A stretch of DNA of 8,826 bases from JAPWJZ01 sp035626855. GTDB taxonomy: Bacteria > Pseudomonadota > Alphaproteobacteria > Micavibrionales > UBA2020. Under the pieces are notes generated by a model. It was not told the origin of the DNA. It saw nothing but the letters and a program-made list of their open reading frames with translations, and did not search any database. Shown one piece after another: positions 1-6,196 of this stretch. Each line of letters starts with the position of its first letter. Positions within the stretch are counted from its first letter, which is position 1. A program made the position numbers and the translations under genes. The DNA is taken from contig DASPMW010000196.1 of assembly GCA_035626855.1 (NCBI GenBank), positions 1-8,826 of the forward strand, in the 5' to 3' direction.

Positions 1-86
1 TTTTAAAGGAAAGGCTCAACCGCACGCAATTCGCCGCGATTGTGATGTCGGTCGTCGCGCTGCTGCTGCTGGTCTGGCCGGCTTAA
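1..86 (+). CDS. C-terminal end of a membrane protein (partial; possibly EamA/DMT-type transporter)
   Basis: An open frame enters from the left edge and ends at the TAA at 84-86. The visible 27 residues are a short basic, polar stretch (KERLNRTQ) followed by about 18 hydrophobic residues ending in LLLLVWPA, that is, a final transmembrane helix with almost no tail. The third codon positions are strongly G/C (gtc, gcg, ctg, ccg), as in the real genes here. A polar loop followed by a last helix resembles the end of drug/metabolite transporters of the EamA superfamily, but 27 residues cannot prove a family. Its stop codon shares the TTAA with the stop of the convergent aldo/keto reductase gene, so the two genes end on top of each other with no terminator between them. 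Confidence 0.5.
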   Translation, partial: LKERLNRTQFAAIVMSVVALLLLVWPA

Positions 87-925
87 GCCCTCGCCTCCGG
101 ATGCGTGTCCCAGCTGGGCGCCCAGTCGGGGTTGATCAAACGGCCGCCTTCATGAGCCAGGGCATGGATAATCTTCATGTCCGTTTCGTCGAGCGTGAAG
201 TCGAAAATCTCGAAATTCTCGCGCATGTGTTTTTCGGACGCCGCTTTCGGAATCGCCGCGACCTCTTCCTGCTGCACCAGCCAGCGCAGCGCGATCTGGC
301 CGATCGTCTTGCCGTATTTATGCGCGAGCGCAGCCAGGTCTTTCTCCGCGTTGATCTTGCCGCGCGCGAGCGGGGAATAGGCCGTGAGGAACATGCCGTG
401 CTCGGTCAGGAAATCATAGACCGGCGTCTGGTTCAAAAAGGGATGGTATTCAACCTGGTTGGTCGCAAGTTCGATGCCGAGTTCTTCGACAACTTCGGTC
501 ATCTGCGCGACGGTGAAGTTCGAAACGCCGATCAATTTCGTGCGCCCGTCGTTCTTGACGTCCTGCAGCGCGTCCATCTGTTCCTTGAAGGGCGTCTCTT
601 TGACCGGCCAGTGGATCAGCAGCAGGTCGACGTAATCGGTTTTCAGCTTCTTGAGCGATACGTCGAGCGACTTTTGCAGCGCACCGTCGCGCACATTTGA
701 CATCCAGATTTTGGTCGTGAGGAAAATTTCCTTGCGGTCGATGCCGGAGTCCTTGATCGCCTGCCCGACCTGCTCCTCGTTCTCGTAAATTTGCGCCGTA
801 TCGATATGGCGGTAACCGATCTCAAGCGCCTTCTGGACGCCGGTCAGGCATTCCTGGTCGCGCATCTGCCAGGTGCCGTAGCCGAGGGCAGGGATCTTGA
901 ATTCTTTGTGCGTGATATGGATCAT
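83..925 (-). CDS. Aldo/keto reductase (NADPH-dependent carbonyl reductase, COG0656-like)
   Basis: A soluble 280-residue TIM-barrel oxidoreductase that would reduce aldehydes or ketones to alcohols with NAD(P)H. It is full length for prokaryotic family members of about 270-285 residues. The complete catalytic tetrad is visible: D42 and Y47 in HIDTAQIYENE, K72 in TTKIW and H105 in LLIHWP. GVSNF (133-137), NQVEYHP (156-162) and AYSPL (182-186) are further family signatures. In the cofactor loop IPKAASEKHMREN (225-237) the lysine and asparagine are kept, but His233 occupies the place of the Arg that grips the NADPH 2'-phosphate in aldose reductase; His here also occurs in bacterial relatives. The ATG is preceded by GAGG (931-934) at 5 nt. 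The gene starts 24 nt after the polA stop on the same strand, so it may be cotranscribed with polA, with no obvious functional link. The substrate cannot be told from sequence; 2,5-diketogluconate and methylglyoxal reductases belong to this group. Confidence 0.93.
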   Translation of the reverse strand: MIHITHKEFKIPALGYGTWQMRDQECLTGVQKALEIGYRHIDTAQIYENEEQVGQAIKDSGIDRKEIFLTTKIWMSNVRDGALQKSLDVSLKKLKTDYVDLLLIHWPVKETPFKEQMDALQDVKNDGRTKLIGVSNFTVAQMTEVVEELGIELATNQVEYHPFLNQTPVYDFLTEHGMFLTAYSPLARGKINAEKDLAALAHKYGKTIGQIALRWLVQQEEVAAIPKAASEKHMRENFEIFDFTLDETDMKIIHALAHEGGRLINPDWAPSWDTHPEARA

Positions 926-949
926 GGCAACCTCAAGACTGTTGAAATA

Positions 950-3778
950 TTAATGCGCGTCCGCCCAGTTAAAGCCCCAGCCAGCATCTACAACGAGCGG
1001 GACCCCGAGGCCGGTTCCGGCCTCCTCCATGATTTTTTTCACGAGGGCTTCGGTTTCCTGTTTCTGGCCCTGGGGGACTTCAAACAGGAGTTCGTCGTGC
1101 ACCTGCAGCAGCATCCGCGCGCCAAGCTTTGCCTTTTGCAGCGCAGGGACGAGGGCGATCATCGCCTTTTTCATGATATCGGCGGCCGTGCCCTGCAGCG
1201 GCGCGTTGATCGCCTGCCGTTCGGCAAAGCTGCGCATCGCGGCGTTCTTGTCCGTGATGCCACGCAGGAAGACTTTGCGTCCGTAGAGGGTCTTCACATA
1301 GCCATGCGTGCGCGCAAATTCCTTCGACGCATCCATGTAGGATTTCAGCTCGGGGAAGCGCGCGAGGTATTGCTTGATGTAGGCTGCCGCTTCGCCCTGC
1401 GGGATGCCCAGCTGCTTGGCAAGGCCGAAGCCCGAGATGCCATAGATAATGCCGAAGTTGATCGCCTTGGCGTTGCGCCGGATATCGGGCGTCATCTGGT
1501 CGAGCGGCACGCCGAAGACCTGGCTTGCGGTTGCCGCGTGAATGTCGATGCCGTTGTGGAAGGCGTCTTTCAGCTGCTGGATATTGGCAAGGTCAGCGGC
1601 GAGGCGCAACTCGACCTGCGAATAATCGACGGAGAGGAATTCGTAACCGTCTTCCGGAACAAAGGCCGCGCGGATTTTTTTGCCGTCGACGGTCTTGATC
1701 GGAATATTCTGCAGGTTGGGGTCGGTCGAAGACAGGCGGCCGGTGTTGGCGCCGACCATGTTGTACGACGTATGCACGCGGCCGGTCTTCGGGTTGATCG
1801 TTTCCGGCAGCGAATCCGCATAGGTGCTTTTAAGTTTTGAAAGGCCGCGCCATTCGAGGATCTGGCTGACGATCGGGTGTTCCGCCAGTTCGTCGAGCAC
1901 ATCGGCGCCCGTCGACCATGCGCCGGTTTTGGTCTTGGTCGCGCCCGGCAGGCCCATTTCGCCGAATAGCACATCGCCCATCTGCTTGGGGGAACCGACA
2001 TTGAAGGGGCGGCCGGCAAGCTTGTGGATGCCTGCCTCCAGCTCCGCGATTTTCCCCGCGAAGTCGTTGGAGAGCTTGCGGAGCACATTGGTGTCGACTT
2101 TGACGCCTGCAAACTCCATATCCGCGATAATCGGGATCAACGGGCGCTCGACGGTTTCATAGAATGCCGAAAGCTGTTCCTGCGGCAGGCGCGGCTTCAG
2201 GATTTTCTCGAATTGCAGCGTGACGTCGGCGTCCTCCGCCGCATAGTGCAGCGCCTTGTCGAGCGGCACGAGGTCGAAGGTGACGCGGCTCTTGCCGGTG
2301 CCGGTCACCGCGTCATAGGAAATTGTCTTGTGTCCCAGCAGCAGCTCTGCCAGTTCGTCCATGCCGTGCCCGTGGTTGGAGCCGTCGAGGATGAAGGACA
2401 TCAGCATCGTGTCATCGACGGGCGCGACGCGTACGCCGTATTGCAGGAACATCTGCAGGTCGTATTTGATGTTATGCCCGACCTTCATGACGCCGGGGTC
2501 TTCCAAAAGCGGCTTCAGCATCGCGATCGCGGTTTCGACGGGAATCTGCGTCAGGTCGGCTGTATCGTTGGCGGGAGCATCGCCCGCGAAATCGAAGCTG
2601 TCGGAATAGCCCTTCGGGTCGCGGTGCTGCAGGGGGATGTAGCAGGCCTTGCCTTGCGCGGTCGAGAGCGAAATGCCGACCAGTTTCGCCTTGGAAGGGG
2701 TGAGGTCGGTCGTTTCCGTGTCGAGGGCGAGGTAGCCGGTTTCATGCGCGTTATCGATCCAGCGCTGCAGCGCGTCGATATCCTGCACCAGTTCGTAATG
2801 CGCGGGCAGTTTCCCTGCCTTTTCGATCGCGGAGGCGATGATGCCGCCGGCGAGCGCTGCCGGGATTTGCGTGACAGGGGTGGGGGAGCCCTGGTTCGCC
2901 GCAGGGCCCAGCTGGCGCTCCATGCGCGCCATGATGTTCTTGAATCCCTGCTGGTGCAGGAAGGACAGGATGCGCTCTTTGTCGGGGTTACGGACGGTGA
3001 GTTCTTCGAGCGGCTTGATGCCGGTGACATTCGCGTCGAGCTGGACGAGACGCTTCGAGATGCGCGCGTTTTCCGCATGCTGGATCAGGCTCTCCCGGCG
3101 CTTTGGCTGCTTGATCTCGGGCGCGCGGGCGAGCAGGGTTTCAAGATCGCCATATTCATTGATCAGCTGCGCTGCTGTCTTAAGGCCGATGCCGGGCACG
3201 CCCGGCACGTTATCGACGCTGTCACCGGCGAGCGCCTGTACATCGACGACTTTGGACGGGTGCACGCCGAATTTCTCCAGCACTTCGGCCTCGCCGATAT
3301 CCTTGTACTTCATCGGGTCATACATGCGCACGCCCGGGCGCACGAGCTGCATGAGGTCCTTGTCGGAGGAGACGATGGCGACGGGGCGGCCTGCTTCTAC
3401 CGCAAGCCGGGCATAGGTCGCGATCAGGTCATCGGCCTCGAATCCCTCAAGCTCGATCGCGGGGATGGAAAACGCCTCGGTCGCTTCGCGGATCAGCGCG
3501 AATTGCGGGATCAGGTCGTCCGGCGGGTCATCGCGGTTCGCCTTGTATTGCGAATAGATTTCATTACGGAAGTTGGCGCGCTTCGCGTCGAAGATGACCG
3601 CGATCGAGGGCACATCCATGTCGTTCAGCAGCTTGACGAGCATGTTGGTGAAGCCCAGCACGGCGTTGACCGGCGTGCCGTCCGGCCGGTTGAGCGGCGG
3701 CAGCGCGTGATAGGCGCGGAAGATGAAGCCCGAGCCGTCGATCAGGAATAACTCGTTCTCGCGGTCTTGCTTGTCCAT
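950..3778 (-). CDS. polA: DNA polymerase I (5' nuclease, 3'-5' exonuclease and polymerase domains)
   Basis: A 942-residue DNA polymerase I that fills gaps, removes Okazaki primers and acts in excision repair. Numbering is from the ATG at 3778. The 5' nuclease/flap domain (about 8-290) has D14 in LIDGSGFIFRAYH, D64 in FDAKR, the D116/D117 pair in FEADD, D139/D141 in SSDKDL and a helix-hairpin-helix near VPGVPGIGLKTA. The proofreading exonuclease domain (about 330-535) keeps all metal ligands: D353 and E355 in DTETTD, D440 in HNIKYD, Y512 and D516 in YAAEDAD. The polymerase domain has motif A (D718 in VDYSQVELR), motif B (R767, K771, F775, Y779 in RRNAKAINFGIIYG) and motif C (H894, D895, E896 in VHDELL). 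All three activities should therefore work. The frame stays open up to a TTG at 3832, with ATGs at 3814 and 3796. I chose 3778 because the family-conserved region begins just after it and the likely promoter would place the transcript start near 3810. No start has a good Shine-Dalgarno site; ATG 3796 is the main alternative. Confidence 0.98.
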   Translation of the reverse strand: MDKQDRENELFLIDGSGFIFRAYHALPPLNRPDGTPVNAVLGFTNMLVKLLNDMDVPSIAVIFDAKRANFRNEIYSQYKANRDDPPDDLIPQFALIREATEAFSIPAIELEGFEADDLIATYARLAVEAGRPVAIVSSDKDLMQLVRPGVRMYDPMKYKDIGEAEVLEKFGVHPSKVVDVQALAGDSVDNVPGVPGIGLKTAAQLINEYGDLETLLARAPEIKQPKRRESLIQHAENARISKRLVQLDANVTGIKPLEELTVRNPDKERILSFLHQQGFKNIMARMERQLGPAANQGSPTPVTQIPAALAGGIIASAIEKAGKLPAHYELVQDIDALQRWIDNAHETGYLALDTETTDLTPSKAKLVGISLSTAQGKACYIPLQHRDPKGYSDSFDFAGDAPANDTADLTQIPVETAIAMLKPLLEDPGVMKVGHNIKYDLQMFLQYGVRVAPVDDTMLMSFILDGSNHGHGMDELAELLLGHKTISYDAVTGTGKSRVTFDLVPLDKALHYAAEDADVTLQFEKILKPRLPQEQLSAFYETVERPLIPIIADMEFAGVKVDTNVLRKLSNDFAGKIAELEAGIHKLAGRPFNVGSPKQMGDVLFGEMGLPGATKTKTGAWSTGADVLDELAEHPIVSQILEWRGLSKLKSTYADSLPETINPKTGRVHTSYNMVGANTGRLSSTDPNLQNIPIKTVDGKKIRAAFVPEDGYEFLSVDYSQVELRLAADLANIQQLKDAFHNGIDIHAATASQVFGVPLDQMTPDIRRNAKAINFGIIYGISGFGLAKQLGIPQGEAAAYIKQYLARFPELKSYMDASKEFARTHGYVKTLYGRKVFLRGITDKNAAMRSFAERQAINAPLQGTAADIMKKAMIALVPALQKAKLGARMLLQVHDELLFEVPQGQKQETEALVKKIMEEAGTGLGVPLVVDAGWGFNWADAH

Positions 3779-3815
3779 TGGCGCCGCCCGTTTCATTGCA
3801 TATGTGCTGATCATG

Positions 3816-3845
3816 ATAAAATAAAGCCCCAATCCGGCTGGTCAA
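3816..3845 (-). promoter_or_regulatory. Possible sigma70-type promoter for polA
   Basis: Read on the minus strand, TTGACC (3845-3840) matches five of six -35 bases. It is followed by an AT-rich stretch TATTTTAT containing TATTTT (spacer 16) or TTTTAT (spacer 18) as the -10. Transcription would begin about 3808-3811, upstream of the polA ATGs at 3796 and 3778 but downstream of the in-frame TTG at 3832. The -10 is weak, so this is a pattern match only. Confidence 0.4.
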
Positions 3846-3857
3846 GCGGCGTAGACA

Positions 3858-3884
3858 TTGACATAAGCGTTTGTCCTGTATAGG
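3858..3884 (+). promoter_or_regulatory. Possible sigma70-type promoter for the methyltransferase gene
   Basis: A perfect -35 TTGACA lies at 3858-3863 and TATAGG (four of six -10 bases) at 3879-3884, with a short 15-nt spacer. TAGGTT at 3881-3886 would give a 17-nt spacer but a poorer match. The transcript would start about 3891, leaving a leader of about 26 nt that carries AAGGAA (3904-3909), 7 nt before the ATG at 3917. Its -35 lies 12 bp from the -35 of the divergent polA promoter candidate. Confidence 0.45.
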
Positions 3885-3916
3885 TTTTTGGCGCGGTTAT
3901 TACAAGGAAAAATACC

Positions 3917-4705
3917 ATGCACGGCATCAGCGCAACCGATCCCGGAAACACAATCGACTGGGGTAAAACCTCGGAGGATTACGCGAAGTACCGCGTCGGC
4001 CAGCCTGACAGCTTTTTCGACTATATGCGCACCTTCAGGATCGGCCTGCCCGGGCAGGCCATGCTGGACCTCGGGACAGGAACGGGCGCGATGGCAATCC
4101 GCTATGCCCAGCGCGGCGCCAATGTGAGCGGCATCGATGTGTCCGCCGAGCAGATTGAATACGCAAAAAAGGCGGCCGAGGAAGCCCGCCTCAAAATCGA
4201 CTTCCGCGTCGGGGAGGCGGAAAAGCTGCCCTTCGACAGCCATGTGTTCGATGTGGTCACCGCCAACCAGTGCTGGCTCTATTTCCGCACCGAAGAGGTC
4301 ATCCGCCAGGTGATCTGGGCGCTGAAGCCGGGCGGTGTGTTGGTGACCAGCCATTGCTCCTGGCTCGCCATGCAGGACCCGGTTGCGCAGGCGACCGAAG
4401 ACCTCGTGCGCCAGTTCAACCCCAACTGGACGGCCCATAGCTGGCCCGGCATCATCCCCGCGACGCCAGCATGGTCGCTCACCAATTTCCGGCTGCGGGC
4501 CTTTTTCAACTATGACGAAAAGATCCCCTTCAGCCGCGAGGGCTGGTGCGGCCGCATCCGCGCCTGCCGCGGCGTCGGCGCAGCGCTGCCGCCGGAACAG
4601 GTGGCGGAATTCGATGCGGCGCATATGGAGATGCTGAAGGGCATGGTGCCAGATAACTTCACGGTCCTGCACCGCATCGACGCCCATATCCTGGAGCCAC
4701 TCTAA
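3917..4705 (+). CDS. Class I SAM-dependent methyltransferase (Methyltransf_11-like)
   Basis: A cytoplasmic 262-residue protein with a Rossmann methyltransferase core. The SAM-binding motif I is LDLGTGTG (50-57). The acidic residue ending strand 2 is D74 in GIDVS, followed by EQIEYAKKAAEEA. Motif II is FDVVTANQCW (111-120), and LKPGGVLV (136-143) is the usual post-motif. The N-terminal stretch DYAKYRVGQP (21-30) resembles the entry segment of UbiE/COG2226-like enzymes. The C-terminal 110 residues hold the variable substrate-binding part, including HSWPGIIPATPAW (174-186). The substrate is not recognisable; small molecules are usual for this class. The ATG has AAGGAA 7 nt upstream. The gene is divergent from polA and appears to be a single transcription unit, with a possible weak terminator behind it. 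The family call is firm; any specific function would be a guess. Confidence 0.92.
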   Translation: MHGISATDPGNTIDWGKTSEDYAKYRVGQPDSFFDYMRTFRIGLPGQAMLDLGTGTGAMAIRYAQRGANVSGIDVSAEQIEYAKKAAEEARLKIDFRVGEAEKLPFDSHVFDVVTANQCWLYFRTEEVIRQVIWALKPGGVLVTSHCSWLAMQDPVAQATEDLVRQFNPNWTAHSWPGIIPATPAWSLTNFRLRAFFNYDEKIPFSREGWCGRIRACRGVGAALPPEQVAEFDAAHMEMLKGMVPDNFTVLHRIDAHILEPL

Positions 4706-4710
4706 GCCAC

Positions 4711-4732
4711 AGGCTGTAAGCCTTTTGAAAGG
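4711..4732 (+). terminator. Weak terminator-like hairpins after the methyltransferase gene
   Basis: AGGCT (4711-4715) pairs with AGCCT (4719-4723) around a 3-nt loop, followed by a short T run to 4726. An overlapping alternative hairpin CCTTT/AAAGG (4721-4732) is also possible. A further T-rich stretch lies at 4741-4749. The stem is only 5 bp and the U tract is short, so termination is uncertain. The rest of 4733-4838 holds a G7 run (4762-4768) and a possible promoter, nothing else recognisable. Confidence 0.35.
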
Positions 4733-4794
4733 TTCAGTATTGTTTTATTGCGTTCTCCCGCGGGGGGGATTGACGCCGCGATTGTTATAAATTA

Positions 4795-4822
4795 TTGACC
4801 TGTCTTACACACATTTCATAAC
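4795..4822 (+). promoter_or_regulatory. Possible promoter for the small TTG-start gene
   Basis: TTGACC (4795-4800, five of six -35 bases) is followed after 16 nt by CATAAC (4817-4822, four of six -10 bases). Transcription would start near 4829, which is close to or overlapping the GGAG at 4827-4830, so if used the leader would be almost absent. An earlier TTGACG at 4770-4775 and the AT-rich TTATAAATTATT (4785-4796) are alternative elements with poor spacing. This is a pattern match only. Confidence 0.25.
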
Positions 4823-4826
4823 TATC

Positions 4827-4830
4827 GGAG
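4827..4830 (+). promoter_or_regulatory. Shine-Dalgarno site deciding a TTG start
   Basis: GGAG at 4827-4830 lies 8 nt before the TTG at 4839. There is no ATG or GTG in this frame between the upstream in-frame stop (TAA, 4788-4790) and this TTG, so the site is the main support for the start of the 57-residue gene. Confidence 0.5.
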
Positions 4831-4838
4831 ACTTCGCC

Positions 4839-5012
4839 TTGGTTCATTACATCACCACGCGCCTGAGCGCGTTTGCCCGCGCCGCCCTGCAGAAAACCCG
4901 CCTCGAAGCGGAGCGCCCGCTGCGCGATACCTCCTACCATCCCTACAAGGAAAGCCAGCCCGGCGCGAAATTCGACGGTCAGGAGATCGTCTACCACTGG
5001 GGCGCCTGGTAA
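4839..5012 (+). CDS. Small hypothetical protein, 57 residues, TTG start
   Basis: This frame begins at TTG 4839 with GGAG 8 nt upstream and ends at TAA 5010-5012. The product begins MVHYITTRLSAFARAALQK and ends EIVYHWGAW. Residues about 6-28 look like a basic amphipathic helix (arginine and alanine rich). Residues 29-57 are polar, with aromatic residues at Y33, Y36, Y52, W54 and W57. There is no signal peptide, membrane helix or cysteine. Most codons end in G or C (acc, cgc, ctg, gcc, ggc), like the known genes here, which argues that the frame is truly coding. I do not recognise a family. It follows the methyltransferase gene on the same strand after 133 nt and may have its own promoter. Its stop is 2 nt from that of the convergent membrane protein gene. 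It may be missed by callers because of its length and start codon. It could also be a decayed remnant, though nothing shows that. Confidence 0.6.
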   Translation: MVHYITTRLSAFARAALQKTRLEAERPLRDTSYHPYKESQPGAKFDGQEIVYHWGAW

Positions 5013-5014
5013 CC

Positions 5015-5509
5015 CTAAAAGGGCAGCGACAGCTTGTCGGCTGTCGCAAGACACCAGAGCACCGTCACCGCCAATCCGTTGAGGGCAAGATATGCCTTCA
5101 GGAACAGCGCCCGCTCGCGGAACACGCCGCAATAGCAAAACGCGAGCGCCCCGACGACAAAGGGCAGCAGCCAGCTATAGCCGACCGGCAGCGCGAAGCG
5201 GTTCACGACCTGCGCGAGCACGAACAGCATGACGACACCGACAGCGGCGAGCAGCGCCGGCAGGGTCAGGCGGCCCAGACGTTCACCATCTGCTTCCAGC
5301 GTGATTATTGCCGCGAGGTTGAGCCCCGCGAGTCCCAACACGGCCGTTACCCAGAGCCCGGGTTCATTGATCGGGGTATATTTATGCATGAGCGACAGCG
5401 AGGCGAAAGTGCAGGGCCCCGAGATCGCAAGGCTGGTCGCAAATGGCAGCACCACTTCGGTTCTGGTGAGGAATTTCAGCAGCGGTTCGCGCGCTGTATT
5501 GGACGACAT
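5015..5509 (-). CDS. Hypothetical membrane protein, about five transmembrane helices
   Basis: A 164-residue integral inner-membrane protein of unknown function. Numbering is from the ATG at 5509. After a short polar N-terminus, hydrophobic segments lie at about 19-41, 52-71, 83-103, 109-129 and 136-156. The loop between the second and third is charged (EADGERLGR), the one before the last helix is FRER, and the C-terminus is short. No catalytic or transport motif stands out. The frame can be extended nine codons to a TTG at 5536, but ATG 5509 is preferred because AAGGG (5524-5520) lies 10 nt upstream and the TTG has no comparable site. The gene sits 97 nt downstream of the P-loop kinase gene on the same strand and is tail-to-tail with the 57-residue gene. 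A family assignment is not possible by eye. Confidence 0.85.
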   Translation of the reverse strand: MSSNTAREPLLKFLTRTEVVLPFATSLAISGPCTFASLSLMHKYTPINEPGLWVTAVLGLAGLNLAAIITLEADGERLGRLTLPALLAAVGVVMLFVLAQVVNRFALPVGYSWLLPFVVGALAFCYCGVFRERALFLKAYLALNGLAVTVLWCLATADKLSLPF

Positions 5510-5570
5510 CGGATTTCTACCCTTGGGAAAAAACAATCACACGATTCCAATTTACCAAAGAATAATGAAG

Positions 5571-5591
5571 GCAGGCTGAAGAAAGCCCTGC
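5571..5591 (-). terminator. Hairpin downstream of the P-loop gene, possible terminator
   Basis: On the minus strand GCA-GGCT pairs with AGCC-TGC around a TTCTTC loop, giving a 7-bp stem with one bulged G, 15 nt after the stop of the P-loop gene. The following bases are T-rich (CTTCATTATTCTTT) but not a clean U tract. It would end the rlmB/P-loop transcript before the membrane protein gene. The rest of 5510-5605 shows no clear promoter. Confidence 0.3.
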
Positions 5592-5605
5592 ATTTCAAGG
5601 GTATT

Positions 5606-6196
5606 TTAGATAGTTTGCGCGGATTGTGCGTGCTGTAGCACGGCCCGGGCTGCCGCCAGCGGACTGAGTGCCGTCACGTCCAGCGTGAGCTCCGTCGCGA
5701 GGCGGGTTTTCAGCACCTCGCGCCCGGCGTAATAGGCAGGCTTGGTCGCATCGGTTTCCTTCATGCGCGCTTCCCGGCCGGGTGCGGTGATGCGCGCGAC
5801 ATGCTCCGCCACATCGCTGATGATGAGGCGTACTGGCACATACCGCCCGCCGCGCGCGTCGGCGACGGCTTTCATCTCGAGCATATGCTTGCGGTCTTCG
5901 TCGTCATGGTCGAACAGGGCGTTCGTCAGGATGAAGCTGAATTCGCGCGGGCTGATATGGATCATGGTATCCGCAACCGCGTCCCAGATCATGCCGATAT
6001 TGTCCCAGATGCGCGGCGGCAGCTTGGTTTTGCCGTCGAGCCGCACAAGGCTGAACAGCGGGTTGTTGATCAGGTGGTTATCGACCAGCCGGATATCGCA
6101 CAATCCACGCATTTCCTGCGCAATTGTGTACTTGCCGGTGCCGGGCGCGCCCAGCAGGTGGATAATCGTGTTCCGAAGCGTAAACTCAGGCGGCAC
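5606..6196 (-). CDS. P-loop nucleoside/nucleotide kinase-like ATP-binding protein
   Basis: A 196-residue soluble protein with a phosphate-binding loop GAPGTGKYT (16-24), the GxPGxGKxT form seen in adenylate kinase and related small-molecule kinases. VDNHLINNP (38-46) follows where such kinases bind the phosphoryl acceptor. FSFILTNALF (86-95) is a buried strand with a polar end. The basic stretch GREARMKETDATK (140-152) could be a lid with arginines that contact phosphate. This makes a phosphotransferase the best guess, but the substrate is unknown and I cannot assign a named enzyme. The start is GTG at 6196. An in-frame TAA lies 6 nt upstream, and no other ATG, GTG or TTG precedes the P-loop, so the start is nearly forced. 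The start overlaps the end of rlmB by 11 nt and has no clear Shine-Dalgarno site, which suggests translation coupled to rlmB. Confidence 0.87.
   Translation of the reverse strand: MPPEFTLRNTIIHLLGAPGTGKYTIAQEMRGLCDIRLVDNHLINNPLFSLVRLDGKTKLPPRIWDNIGMIWDAVADTMIHISPREFSFILTNALFDHDDEDRKHMLEMKAVADARGGRYVPVRLIISDVAEHVARITAPGREARMKETDATKPAYYAGREVLKTRLATELTLDVTALSPLAAARAVLQHAQSAQTI

Noticed and set aside
2024..3751. 575-codon open frame on the plus strand, antisense to polA
   Set aside because: It lies wholly inside polA, whose catalytic motifs are all intact. Long antisense frames are common opposite GC3-biased genes, and the product shows no recognisable family.
3842..4687. 281-codon minus-strand frame opposite the methyltransferase gene
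   Set aside because: The plus-strand frame has the SAM motifs, a ribosome site and a promoter candidate; this one has none and is a shadow.
4757..4768. CCCGCGGG palindrome and G7 run
   Set aside because: It is short, GC-rich and isolated, with no neighbouring feature that would give it a role.
4785..5138. 117-codon minus-strand frame across the 57-residue gene and the end of the membrane protein gene
   Set aside because: It overlaps two better-supported frames, has no recognisable content, and its codon pattern is explained by the opposite strand.
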